Below, piece after piece: positions 56,111-64,000 of a DNA stretch of 64,000 nt. Location: positions 2,424,501 through 2,488,500 of the forward strand of contig NZ_CP034348.1 of assembly GCF_009762325.1 (NCBI RefSeq), read 5' to 3'. The notes under the pieces are model-generated. The model saw nothing but the letters and a program-made list of their open reading frames with translations. It made no database searches and was not told the origin of the DNA. Position 1 is the stretch's first letter, and every line of letters starts with the position of its first letter. The position numbers were made by a program, and so were the translations under genes. The DNA comes from Roseovarius faecimaris (GTDB taxonomy: Bacteria > Pseudomonadota > Alphaproteobacteria > Rhodobacterales > Rhodobacteraceae).

Positions 56111-58179
56111 GAGCGGCCTCCTTCTACTGTCAGGCTCGGGATTTCGCGGCGGAACCAGTCGGCGTCCACCTCGGCAGGGTCGCGTTCGAAATTGCGGGCC
56201 GCCATGTGCCCCGAATAGACCGCGTCAGCGATCAGCGCGGGCATGGCGGCGTCGCCGATCAGTTCCAGCGTCGCAAGGCCGCTGTCCTTGAGCGCGTCAT
56301 AAAGTGCGGTCTCGCGGCGGCGCTCAGTGACAAGCACGGCGGCGGCGCACTCCACCGGGGACACCCGGTCGGAATAACTGCAGGCCAGATGCGCCTGTCC
56401 GCTCTGCACCCCGCGCAACACGTGATTGCAGCGGATATCGACCCCCAATTCGATCAGCCGCGCCTGCACCCGGTGCTGCTCGAGCGTGAGTGTGGTGAAA
56501 TGCGACACGATGCTCTCGGGGGTTGCGAATATGACCTCAAGCCCGGCCTGCGCCAGTTGCTCGGCGAGGACACCCGCCATGTAGCCGTGATCATCGTCAT
56601 AGATCAGAACCGGCCCCGCCTCCGGCAGACGCCCGGCCATCAGGTCATCGGGGGTGAAGACCGGCACGGAGCCGTCAAGCACGGGCGGGCGGCGTAGGGT
56701 AGAGCGGCCGATGCCATCGGCCCGCCAATGCGCCCCGGTGGCCAGGAATACGTGCGGGATGCCCAATTCACCCACCTGTTCGGCGTCAAGCGCGCTCTCC
56801 ATGAAAAGCCGCGCATTGGCGCGCTGGCTGAGGTCATGCATTCGGTAATCCACGACGCGCGCCCAGGCCCCAAGGCCCGGCAGGCGGCTTTCGCGGGCCA
56901 CGCGCCCGCCTGGCTCGACCCCGGCCTCGGCCAGCGTCACCTCATAGCCGCGCCGCGCCAGTTGCATGGCGCATTCCAGGCCCGCGGGCCCGGCACCAAC
57001 CACAAGCGCCTCAGCATCGCTCGCTTTTGGTGCAATCACCTCCGGATGCCAGCCGCGCCGCCATTCCTCGCCCTGTGTCGGGTTCTGGGTGCAGCGGATC
57101 GAGACCGCCAGGCTGTCCGCCGAAACGCAGATATTGCAGCCGATGCATTCGCGAATATCCTCGATCCTCCCTTCCCTGATCTTGTTCGGCAGAAACGGAT
57201 CGGCAATCGACGGCCGCGCCGCGCCGATCATGTCGACGATGCCCTTGCCTATCATCGACACCATCAGGTCGGGATTACCCAATCGCCCGACGCCCACCAC
57301 GGGCTTGGTGGTGAGCGATTTCACGAAGGAGATATATTCATTCTGATAGCCATCCTCAGGCTGGAACCGCGTTGTGACGGAGTCATTGGCCCATTCGCAC
57401 ACGTTGACATCCCACAGGTCGGGAAGCTCGGCGAGCATTTCGACCACCGCCCTGCCCTCTTCCTGCGCCTGCATGCCATCCGCGCCCAGCATCTCATCCA
57501 CGGCAAAGCGGAACGCCACGCCACAGGTGTCACCCACGGCCTCATGGGTTTCTTCCAGCAACTCGCGTGTCAGCCGCACGCGGTTCTCAAGCGAGCCGCC
57601 ATATTCATCTGTCCGCTGGTTCATATGCGGCAACATGAAGTGCTGCGCGATGGTCATGTTGTGCCCGGCATAGACATAGATGATGTCAAACCCCGCATCG
57701 CGCGCGCGCAGCGCAGCCTCGCGATGCCAGCGGCGCAGATTGCGGATATCGGTCTTGTCCATCGCGCGGGCCTGTTTCGGGATCGGATAGTCCACCGACA
57801 TGTCCGACGGAGCCAGGATCGGCGCACGGCTCAGCAGGTTTTGCGCGTGGTTGCCGTTATGGACAAGTTCGATCGCGGCAAGGCTGCCATGCTCGTGTAC
57901 CGCGTCAGTCATCAGCCGCAGGGCGGGTATATCCGCCGCGTCCCACAGCCGGTTCTCGGCAAAGGGCGAGACATCGGAGGTAGGGTGAATCTCGGTCTCC
58001 TGCGTGGCCACAACACCCCAGCCACCGGCGGCTTTCATCCCCCGGTTCGCCGCCTCCCCCCGGGGGCGGACATGGCCCATGCCGTTACAGTGAGGCACCT
58101 GATAGAAGCGGTTGGGTGCCGTCACAGCTCCGATCTTCACAGGCTCAAACAGCACCGAATAGCGGCTGGAATCTGACAT
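56107..58179 (-). CDS. Trimethylamine dehydrogenase-like flavoprotein (N-methyl amine demethylase)
   Basis: 690 residues. The N-terminal FMN barrel starts with NRFYQVPHCNGMG, in which Cys31 corresponds to the Cys that covalently holds FMN in trimethylamine dehydrogenase. The 4Fe-4S ligands are Cys345, Cys348, Cys351 and Cys363 (CIGCNIC, IRCTQN), followed by GEEWRRGWHPE. A Rossmann motif GAGPAG is at 395-400. Relatives include dimethylglycine demethylase DgcA and N-methylproline demethylase StcD. It is the first gene of a pair with the Rieske oxygenase and would take the tertiary amine the oxygenase makes. Confidence 0.88.
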   Translation of the reverse strand: MSDSSRYSVLFEPVKIGAVTAPNRFYQVPHCNGMGHVRPRGEAANRGMKAAGGWGVVATQETEIHPTSDVSPFAENRLWDAADIPALRLMTDAVHEHGSLAAIELVHNGNHAQNLLSRAPILAPSDMSVDYPIPKQARAMDKTDIRNLRRWHREAALRARDAGFDIIYVYAGHNMTIAQHFMLPHMNQRTDEYGGSLENRVRLTRELLEETHEAVGDTCGVAFRFAVDEMLGADGMQAQEEGRAVVEMLAELPDLWDVNVCEWANDSVTTRFQPEDGYQNEYISFVKSLTTKPVVGVGRLGNPDLMVSMIGKGIVDMIGAARPSIADPFLPNKIREGRIEDIRECIGCNICVSADSLAVSIRCTQNPTQGEEWRRGWHPEVIAPKASDAEALVVGAGPAGLECAMQLARRGYEVTLAEAGVEPGGRVARESRLPGLGAWARVVDYRMHDLSQRANARLFMESALDAEQVGELGIPHVFLATGAHWRADGIGRSTLRRPPVLDGSVPVFTPDDLMAGRLPEAGPVLIYDDDHGYMAGVLAEQLAQAGLEVIFATPESIVSHFTTLTLEQHRVQARLIELGVDIRCNHVLRGVQSGQAHLACSYSDRVSPVECAAAVLVTERRRETALYDALKDSGLATLELIGDAAMPALIADAVYSGHMAARNFERDPAEVDADWFRREIPSLTVEGGRS

Positions 58180-58222
58180 TGCATAGCGTCCTTTTCACTG
58201 GCGGAATGGGGGAGCAAGCCAC

Positions 58223-58242
58223 TAATGGACGAGCGTCCATTA
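58223..58242. promoter_or_regulatory. Operator-like perfect palindrome in the divergent promoter
   Basis: TAATGGACG and CGTCCATTA are 9-base arms around an AG spacer. It lies 44 bases upstream of the flavoprotein start and 62 bases upstream of the TetR start. The size and symmetry fit a TetR-family operator. Confidence 0.75.
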
Positions 58243-58303
58243 AATATTGCATATGCCGCCTGCCCGTGTCAATCTGCCTGTATCGCCCCGTTTCGAGAGC
58301 CCG

Positions 58304-58936
58304 ATGACCGCACCTGATCCAGAACAGAAACATGCGCGCCGCGATCCGGAGAGGCACCGCGAGGCGCTGATCACTGCCACGCTCGATCTGATAGCCGAGA
58401 TCGGCGTGCCCGAAACAACCGTCAGCCGTATCATTGAGCGCGCAGGCCTCTCGCGCGGGATGATCCACCTGCATTTCGGCGGCAAGGACCAGCTTTTGAT
58501 CGCCGCCGCGCAATCCTTCAGCGCGTCCTTCAGCGCCGAGATGGAAACGCAGCTTGCCTGCGCGGGTGACGACCCGGCGGACGTGATCCTGACCGCGATT
58601 GAGGCCGAGATGAGCGCCCCGCTGATGAACGAGCGGTCAGCCCGGATCTGGCATGCCTTTCGCGGCATCGCCAACCCCAGCCCCGAGATCGCCCATGAAT
58701 GCGGCACCCGTGGCGGGCTGGCGCGCGATGCGCTTTTGCGGGCATTCCGTCAACTCGCCAAGGAGACGCGCGCACCCGACCCGGAAACGCTGGCGCAGGA
58801 TGCAAGCTATGGCACGATGGCGCTGCTCGAAGGGGTTTACGTGGATTACCTCGCCAATACCGGCCGCTTCTCACGCACCGATGCTCTGCGCGCGATCCGC
58901 AGATACCTTGCCGGGCTGTTCCCTGAGCGTTTCTGA
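58304..58936 (+). CDS. TetR family regulator (BetI-like), divergent from the demethylase pair
   Basis: 210 residues from the ATG at 58304 (other starts at 58253 or the TTG at 58247 would crowd the operator). The DNA-binding part is REALITATLDLIAEIG then TTVSRIIERAGLSRGMIHLHF, close in pattern to BetI, the choline-responsive repressor. Position beside the Rieske/flavoprotein genes suggests it controls them in response to a betaine-type compound. That is inference. Confidence 0.85.
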   Translation: MTAPDPEQKHARRDPERHREALITATLDLIAEIGVPETTVSRIIERAGLSRGMIHLHFGGKDQLLIAAAQSFSASFSAEMETQLACAGDDPADVILTAIEAEMSAPLMNERSARIWHAFRGIANPSPEIAHECGTRGGLARDALLRAFRQLAKETRAPDPETLAQDASYGTMALLEGVYVDYLANTGRFSRTDALRAIRRYLAGLFPERF

Positions 58937-58990
58937 CACCCCTGCCCTACCCGGTCCTGCCCTACCCTGCCCTGTCCGAAGCAAGACCGG

Positions 58991-60787
58991 TCAGGCGGCT
59001 TCGGCCCCGGTGAATTGCAGGCGGGCCAGCCGGGCATAGAGCCCGTCCTCGGCAACAAGGCTGTCATGTGTGCCGGTCGCCACGATCCGGCCCTGATCCA
59101 TCACGATGATCCGATCCGCCTTTTTCACCGTTGCCAGCCTGTGCGCCACGATCACCGTGGTGCGGCTGCGCGCCATGGCATCGACCGCCTGTTGCACCGC
59201 GCGCTCGCTTTCCGCATCGAGCGCCGATGTCGCTTCATCCAGCAGCAGCACCGGGGCATCCCGCAGAATAGCACGGGCAATGGCGATCCGCTGCTTCTGC
59301 CCCCCCGAGAGCATCACGCCACGTTCACCGACAAAGCTGTCATAGCCCTCGGGCAGCGCCGCGATAAAGTCATGCGCGGCGGCGGCGCGGGCGGCGGCTT
59401 CGATCTCGGCATCGCTGGCATCGAGACGGCCAAAACGGATATTGTCGCGCGCCGAAGCGGCGAAGATCACCGGATCCTGCGGCACCAGTGCCATCGCCTG
59501 ACGAAACTCCACCCGTTTCATCTGTGAAAGCGGGACTCCGTCCAGCAGGATCCGCCCCTGGTCGGGATCGTAAAAGCGCTGGATCAGTTGAATGATCGTG
59601 GTCTTCCCGGCGCCAGAGGGGCCGACAATCGCCACCGTTTCCCCCGGTGCGATGTCAATCGAGAGATGGTCAAGCGCCGGACTGCCGGGCCGCGACGGAT
59701 AGCTGAAACTGACATCCTCAAATCGGATCGCCCCGCGGGCGGGCTGCGGCACGGGCAGCGGCTCAGCAGGGTCGGTGACATGATCCTCGGCGCGCAAAAG
59801 CTCGACCAGCCGTTCGGTCGCGCCGGCGGCACGCTGCAACTCTCCCCAGATCTCGGACAAAGCGGCAACAGAGCCCGCCACCATCACGGAGTAAATGACA
59901 AACTGCACCAGCGCACCGGCAGTCATGTCTGCGGCGCGCACATCCCGCGCGCCCATCCACAGCACACCGACAATGCCGGTAAAGACCAGAAAGATCACGA
60001 TCACCGTCATCACCGCCCTTGTGGTGATCCGCCTGCGCGCCGCATCAAAGCTTTTCTCGGTCACATCCGAGAACCGCGCCCGGCTTTCACCCTCATGGGT
60101 AAAGGCCTGCACGGTCTGCACGCTCAAAAGCGCCTCGGACGCTTTGCCCGAGCTTTCGGCAATCCAGTCCTGGTTCTCGCGGCTCAGGACGCGCAGGCGC
60201 CGCCCCAGCACGAGGATCGGCACGATCACCAGAGGCACCAGCAAAAGCACCATCCCGGTGAGCTTGACCGATGTGAACAGCATCAGAACAAGACCGCCGA
60301 CAAAGATCAGAAGGTTGCGCAGGGCGATCGAAACGGAGGATCCGATCACGCTGAGGATAAGCGTGGTGTCGGTGGTGATACGGCTGAGGACCTCGCCGGT
60401 CATGGTCTTCTCGAAAAACGCCGGGCTCAGCCCGATCACCCGGTCGAACACCGCCTTCCGGATATCGGCCACGACACGCTCACCCAGCCGGGTGACAAGC
60501 ATGTAGCGCAAGCCCGTCCCGATCGCGAGCAAGGCCGCGATACCCACCGCCGCCGCAAAATAGAGATCGAGGATGGCGTCATCATGGGTGCCGAAATTGT
60601 CCACCACACGGCGCACGGCCATCGGCAGGATGAGCGAGACAGTCGCCGTCAGCACCAGCGCCATCAGCGCGGCCGCGGCGAGCATCCGGTACGGCAGGAT
60701 AAACGGCCAAAGGTGAGCCAGTGCACTGACTTTCTTGGATTTTTCGCGGTCCTGCGCATCCGCGCTTTCTGGGGTCTGGCGCACCAT
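58991..60787 (-). CDS. ABC exporter, fused membrane and ATPase domains
   Basis: 598 residues. Six membrane segments occupy about 30-320, then the ATPase domain: GPSGAGKTT (Walker A, about residue 388), LSGGQ (signature, about 493), LLLDEATS (Walker B) and HRLATV (switch His). It is the MsbA/multidrug type of half-transporter working as a homodimer. Substrate unknown. Runs antisense to no other gene; 228 bases separate its start from tRNA-Gly. Confidence 0.93.
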   Translation of the reverse strand: MVRQTPESADAQDREKSKKVSALAHLWPFILPYRMLAAAALMALVLTATVSLILPMAVRRVVDNFGTHDDAILDLYFAAAVGIAALLAIGTGLRYMLVTRLGERVVADIRKAVFDRVIGLSPAFFEKTMTGEVLSRITTDTTLILSVIGSSVSIALRNLLIFVGGLVLMLFTSVKLTGMVLLLVPLVIVPILVLGRRLRVLSRENQDWIAESSGKASEALLSVQTVQAFTHEGESRARFSDVTEKSFDAARRRITTRAVMTVIVIFLVFTGIVGVLWMGARDVRAADMTAGALVQFVIYSVMVAGSVAALSEIWGELQRAAGATERLVELLRAEDHVTDPAEPLPVPQPARGAIRFEDVSFSYPSRPGSPALDHLSIDIAPGETVAIVGPSGAGKTTIIQLIQRFYDPDQGRILLDGVPLSQMKRVEFRQAMALVPQDPVIFAASARDNIRFGRLDASDAEIEAAARAAAAHDFIAALPEGYDSFVGERGVMLSGGQKQRIAIARAILRDAPVLLLDEATSALDAESERAVQQAVDAMARSRTTVIVAHRLATVKKADRIIVMDQGRIVATGTHDSLVAEDGLYARLARLQFTGAEAA

Positions 60788-61014
60788 ACAGTCTTTGGGT
60801 CCTTTGTGTCTTTCCCCCTGTCTTGGCGGCGCGGGCGGGTGGCGTCAATAGGGCAATCTGTCCGGTCACGGGACGCGCCGGGACAGACGCCGGGAAATGC
60901 CTTTTCCTCAGTGACTTACGAGGCATCCGTGCGCCTTTGCCCAAGGTTCGCAACAGCGGTTTGAACGCGCAGTCAAGGGCGCGTCCCATTCAGGCTTGAT
61001 CCGGAGGAATTCAC

Positions 61015-61088
61015 TGGAGCGGGCGGCGGGAATCGAACCCGCGTCATTAGCTTGGAAGGCTAAGGTCTTACCACTACACAACGCCCGC
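61015..61088 (-). tRNA. tRNA-Gly (anticodon TCC)
   Basis: 74 bases including encoded CCA. On the reverse strand the acceptor is GCGGGCG / CGCCCGC. The anticodon stem TTAGC / GCTAA encloses CTTCCAA with TCC at 61054-61056. The T arm reads GCGGGTTCGATTCCCGC. Confidence 0.97.
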
Positions 61089-61793
61089 TCAGAGATTTCT
61101 TGTACTATTTCAGGCGTTTTCCGAGGTCAAGTGGAACCTCCAACTGACTCGAGAATGACGCTTTTGAAAGCGCATGTATAGGAGATGGGCTACCTTAAAA
61201 GAGCGGGAAGCGGAAGTTCGCCGCTTCTGCGGGCGCATCCCGTGCCGACCGTAAAAGCCGCCGTTCAACCGAGCGCCATGCTCGATCAAAGGCGCCATAC
61301 ACCGAAGTATGAAGGGCGCGAACCACAGGCGGACCGTATCGTGTAACGCTACACGGTACAGCTCCTGCAAGACGGCTCGCTTCGGGAGTGAAGGATGTCG
61401 AGCAAGTTCACCAACGCGGACTATCCCAGCCCATTCATCAAGAGCAATGTCATCCCGAAGGGGATGAGTGGAATAGCCCCCTGATCCGGGCCGTTAAGGT
61501 GTAGAATCCGTTCCTGTTTCTTTCCGTTGATATGGTTGCGGAAAAGGCCTGCTGAGCGGAGCCCTTGCAGAGCATAAGAGGCAGGCCAATTGGCGCGATT
61601 GAGATTGGCGTAGACAGCTGGTGCCAGTCATCCCAAAGCAAATAACTTTCAAATCTGTGAGCCACGCTATCCTCAGGTTGTCAGCTTGGACCCGCTAGGT
61701 TCGCGGATCGCCTGTGAAGAGCGGTCGATGCTGCTCAGGACTTCTCTGCCCGCAACATCGCGGCGATCCTGATCTCTGGTTTGAGCGCCAGGG
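61089..61793. other. Gene-poor region with remnants
   Basis: 705 bases between tRNA-Gly and the frameshifted AA_synth gene. The only recognisable piece is the start of a helix-turn-helix gene at 61395. The rest has short, stop-ridden frames on both strands and looks like decayed sequence. I could not identify a transposase. Confidence 0.5.
61395..61484 (+). pseudogene. Truncated helix-turn-helix (XRE/antitoxin-like) gene
   Basis: 29 codons with a GGAG site ahead of the ATG. The peptide reads SSKFTNADYPSPFIKSNVIP then KGMS, followed by an unrelated GIAP and a stop. The DYPSPFIK...VIPKGMS opening resembles the start of XRE/HigA-type antitoxins, which go on with VTxAAxxLGVxRPALS. That continuation is missing after base 61469, so the gene appears cut there. 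Family assignment is from memory of the pattern. Confidence 0.4.
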
Positions 61794-62340
61794 TCATGTT
61801 TTGGAAGGTCTGGACCCCACTCTGGGGTGAATGCGCGTGCCATCAGACAGCGCCATACACAGGATCAACTCATCGGCGCGCGGGGCATCGGCGATGCTGA
61901 GCGTCATCGTGTCAATGAAATCAAAGGCCCACGGGTCATCCTTTGTGACCAAGCGGCAGGTCGATCCGGTCCCCTACCGAACCGATCTTGTGGTTGGCTG
62001 GTATCAGAGCTTTGCCGCCCCCGATCGACGCCCGCATCGGCGCACCCAGCTTGGGATGCAAAACGGCGGCGCCGTGTTCCATTGTGCCTGCCACTCCGAC
62101 AAGCGCAGCCTTTCCATAGCTCACCGCGGCGCGCGGCAGCATCAGAACAAGTTCTCTGGACAAGCTTGTGCCAAGCTTCGCCGCGACATCGAACAGATCG
62201 GACAAATCGGTTTGGTCCTGTCCTGCGAAGGGGTTCCGAACGACCGCCATCGCCGCGACACGCGTCGCCGGATCGCTTTTGCGGCCCATTTCGTCAGCGG
62301 TGAGCGTTTCTCTGATAAAGATGGTCTTGCGCACGATCAT
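61794..62340 (-). pseudogene. AA_synth (DUF1185) family gene with a frameshift
   Basis: The first frame starts at the ATG at 62340 and reads VVRNPFAGQ, YGKAALVGVAGTMEHGAA, LHPKLGAPMRASIGGGKAL and DLPLGHKG, then stops at 61936. Another frame continues without a break from LGHKDDPWAFDFIDTM to IADAPRADELIL and SDGTRIHPRVG, ending at TGA 61794-61796. The total length is 547 bases, one more than a multiple of three, so a single extra base near 61939-61945 explains it. The family is of unknown enzymatic role. It overlaps the MFS gene by four bases. Confidence 0.75.
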
Positions 62341-63518
62341 GCCACCTGTCCCGTTCGGCCTGCCCGACTTGGGCGAGATTTGATAAAGGTGAATGCCAGC
62401 GCGCAGGGTACGACACTTGCAAAGAGGACCATGGCCAGCAGGATCGAGCCCTGCGGGCGACCGGTGGCGTCAAGAATGGCACCGGCAACAGGGGGTGTGG
62501 CCAGCATGAAGGCGTAATAGACGGTGAAGAAGATGCCCATTCCAAACGCGTGCACCTGCGGCCGAAGCGCCATTCCGGCCAGGGCCATGATCACCCCCGC
62601 AGGGGCCATGCCGACAAGACCGAAGATCAGGCTCGCCGCAACCCCCGCACCAGGCAGGCTCAGCATCCAGAGAGCGACCACAGCGCCGACCATGCAAACC
62701 GACAGGATCATATCCCGGCGTCCGAAGCGATCGACGATCAGACCGCAGATCACACCCGAAGCGATCATCAACCAACTGCCTATGCTGATGACGCCTGCGG
62801 CTGTCAAACCCGGAACACCGCTTGCTTCCAGCACCTTGGGCCCGAACGTCAAATAGGTTACGTAAGCTGCGTTAAACACGCCCCAGGCTGCCGCTGCGCA
62901 GAACACCAGATACCATTCCTGCCTGTTCAACCGCATAGTGTTGGCAGGGGCTGACTGGCCGCGCGGTTCAGGTGTACGGTAAAGGAAAAACACCGCGATG
63001 GCTGCAATCAGACAATAGGCCGAGGCCACCAGGAAGGGCGCGCGCCAGTCGAAGGTCATCGCGAGCCAGGCATGCCCCACCTGCCCCATTGCGATCCCAA
63101 AAGGCCAGGACATCACGAGGATACTCATCGCAGTTGCAATCGCCCGCCCTTCGAACCAATCCGTCACCATCTTGGTGAAGTAAAGCGTCGTAAAGAGGAA
63201 CCCGACCCCCGCGATCACACGGCCCAGGCCAACACCAACACTGCTTGACGCCATCGAAGACACAAGGCCGCCTAGGGCCAGCGCGACCAATCCCATCACG
63301 ACCATCTCGCGGTCTGCGACCATGCGCCCGAGATAACCTGCGGGAAGTGCCAGCACGAGACCCGGAGCCATGAACAGTCCGACCAAAAGACCCACGCTGG
63401 CGTAATCCACCCCCAAAACCGCGACGAGTTCATCGCTGACGGACGCCAGAGCCTGAAATTGAAAGCCCAGCGCGATCCGAGCCAAGAACAGAAGGACAAG
63501 GATCCGCCAGCACATCAC
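62337..63518 (-). CDS. MFS transporter
   Basis: 393 residues with twelve hydrophobic segments. The loop between helices 2 and 3 (GYLGRMVADREM) and the loop in the second half (GLIVDRFGRRDM) are the MFS signatures. The layout resembles CynX/NimT-type carriers. It overlaps the NTF2-like gene upstream and the AA_synth gene downstream by four bases each, so the three form one operon. Substrate unknown. Confidence 0.85.
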   Translation of the reverse strand: MMCWRILVLLFLARIALGFQFQALASVSDELVAVLGVDYASVGLLVGLFMAPGLVLALPAGYLGRMVADREMVVMGLVALALGGLVSSMASSSVGVGLGRVIAGVGFLFTTLYFTKMVTDWFEGRAIATAMSILVMSWPFGIAMGQVGHAWLAMTFDWRAPFLVASAYCLIAAIAVFFLYRTPEPRGQSAPANTMRLNRQEWYLVFCAAAAWGVFNAAYVTYLTFGPKVLEASGVPGLTAAGVISIGSWLMIASGVICGLIVDRFGRRDMILSVCMVGAVVALWMLSLPGAGVAASLIFGLVGMAPAGVIMALAGMALRPQVHAFGMGIFFTVYYAFMLATPPVAGAILDATGRPQGSILLAMVLFASVVPCALAFTFIKSRPSRAGRTGQVA

Positions 63519-63928
63519 GCCCAGCCCAAACCGCGCAGCGCTTGGACATCGTTCCAGATTTTTGTCATATGGGTGATTTTTTCGCCGTCGAACCGCATAA
63601 CGTAAGCGTAATCCGAAACCACGGCCTTTCCGGTGGGTGGCACCGGACCTCCTTGGCCCGTCTGGGTGCCGTGAAACTCGGCTGTCGCGATCGCAGTGCT
63701 GCGCGCCTCATCTACTGCAAAGCCCGTCAACACATAGCGCCCATCCGGAACAGGCGTCAGCAAGTTCTTCATCCACTCGCAATAGTCCGCAAGCGTCTTG
63801 ATATCGGCAAGCGCATCGGCCTGGCAGGCAAAGGTCGCACCATCGCGGCACCAGGCTTGGCAGGCGGACCACCCCTTGCCGGTTTCGCATGCCTCGAAGA
63901 AAACAGTGGCTGTTTCGCTGGTCGTCAT
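63515..63928 (-). CDS. NTF2-like (SnoaL-type) protein
   Basis: 137 residues with the cone-fold pattern of the nuclear transport factor 2 superfamily: an N-terminal helix (TATVFFEACETGKGW), ADIKTLADYCEWMKN, and the C-terminal strands VVSDYAYVMRFDGEKITHMTKIWND. Members are small enzymes or binding proteins. An AGGAG site precedes the ATG at 63928. It is the first gene of the operon with the MFS carrier. Confidence 0.8.
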   Translation of the reverse strand: MTTSETATVFFEACETGKGWSACQAWCRDGATFACQADALADIKTLADYCEWMKNLLTPVPDGRYVLTGFAVDEARSTAIATAEFHGTQTGQGGPVPPTGKAVVSDYAYVMRFDGEKITHMTKIWNDVQALRGLGWA

Positions 63929-64000
63929 TAAAATCGCTCCTGATCTTTGCGTTGGTCGGTCCAGTGATATTTGCAGAGACCTCTGGCCCCGGATATCGGT

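Noticed and set aside
58937-58990. CCTGCCCTACC-like tandem repeats after the TetR gene
   Set aside because: Two or three short imperfect copies in a small GC-rich gap; no structure or function can be supported.
61110-61370. 86-codon open frame on the reverse strand next to tRNA-Gly
   Set aside because: Low-complexity, Arg-rich translation with no ribosome site or family match; region looks decayed.
61831-62517. 228-codon forward open frame over the AA_synth and MFS genes
   Set aside because: It is antisense to two frames with clear family matches.

Overview
The window is a high-GC, gene-dense stretch of chromosome from an alphaproteobacterium, most likely a member of the Rhodobacteraceae (Roseobacter group). 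Reasons: RTX proteins ending in a Hint_2 domain, the dnaG-rpoD pair, the hom/glpX/recJ cluster, a heterotetrameric sarcosine oxidase operon, Rieske/flavoprotein N-demethylation genes, GANTC (CcrM) sites in a promoter region, and short GC-rich intergenic repeats of a kind I associate with roseobacters. I see no intact insertion sequence, prophage, CRISPR array or rRNA. Most of the window is ordinary core genome with small accessory patches.

Layout. 1-5.8 kb: the 3' part of a very long RTX/Hint protein gene with four recombining internal modules. 5.8-8.1 kb: an M50-type membrane protease, a class I glutamine amidotransferase-like hydrolase, a 53-residue DUF2256 zinc protein and a small membrane protein. 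8.2-17.6 kb: housekeeping genes (pepN, a lytic transglycosylase, gatB, a thioesterase, a proline-racemase-family enzyme, riboflavin synthase). 17.7-22.4 kb: capsule export and initiation genes (kpsS-like, Wza/KpsD-like lipoprotein, kpsC). 22.4-28.7 kb: ribD-nrdR, an M20 amidohydrolase with a YjbQ protein, a secreted protein, an AEC carrier and a low-GC sulfotransferase. 28.7-32.8 kb: dnaG and rpoD. 32.8-40.3 kb: the soxB-x-soxD-soxA-soxG operon, with a secreted protein gene 'x' inserted, and a glutamate dehydrogenase. 40.6-43.5 kb: a three-gene TadG/TadE/TadE operon. 43.6-49.4 kb: membrane and redox genes, pirin, a TetR regulator, hom and a ceramidase-like protein. 49.5-54.9 kb: glpX-recJ, tRNA-Glu and a Na/Pi symporter. 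54.9-59 kb: a Rieske oxygenase and a trimethylamine-dehydrogenase-like flavoprotein, divergent from a TetR regulator across a perfect operator-like palindrome. 59-64 kb: an ABC exporter, tRNA-Gly, a gene-poor scar with a truncated HTH gene, then an operon of NTF2-like, MFS and a frameshifted AA_synth gene.

Functional theme. Two loci can work together on methylated amines. The Rieske/flavoprotein pair looks built to remove methyl groups from a quaternary ammonium compound (glycine betaine, proline betaine or similar). The sarcosine oxidase operon would oxidise sarcosine to glycine, and the adjacent glutamate dehydrogenase could handle released nitrogen. This link is inference from family membership.

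I did not find a clearly undescribed multi-gene system such as a defence island. The best leads are the mosaic RTX modules, the Rieske/flavoprotein/TetR locus with its operator, the GANTC cluster before rpoD, the foreign gene inside the sox operon, and the decayed region next to tRNA-Gly.
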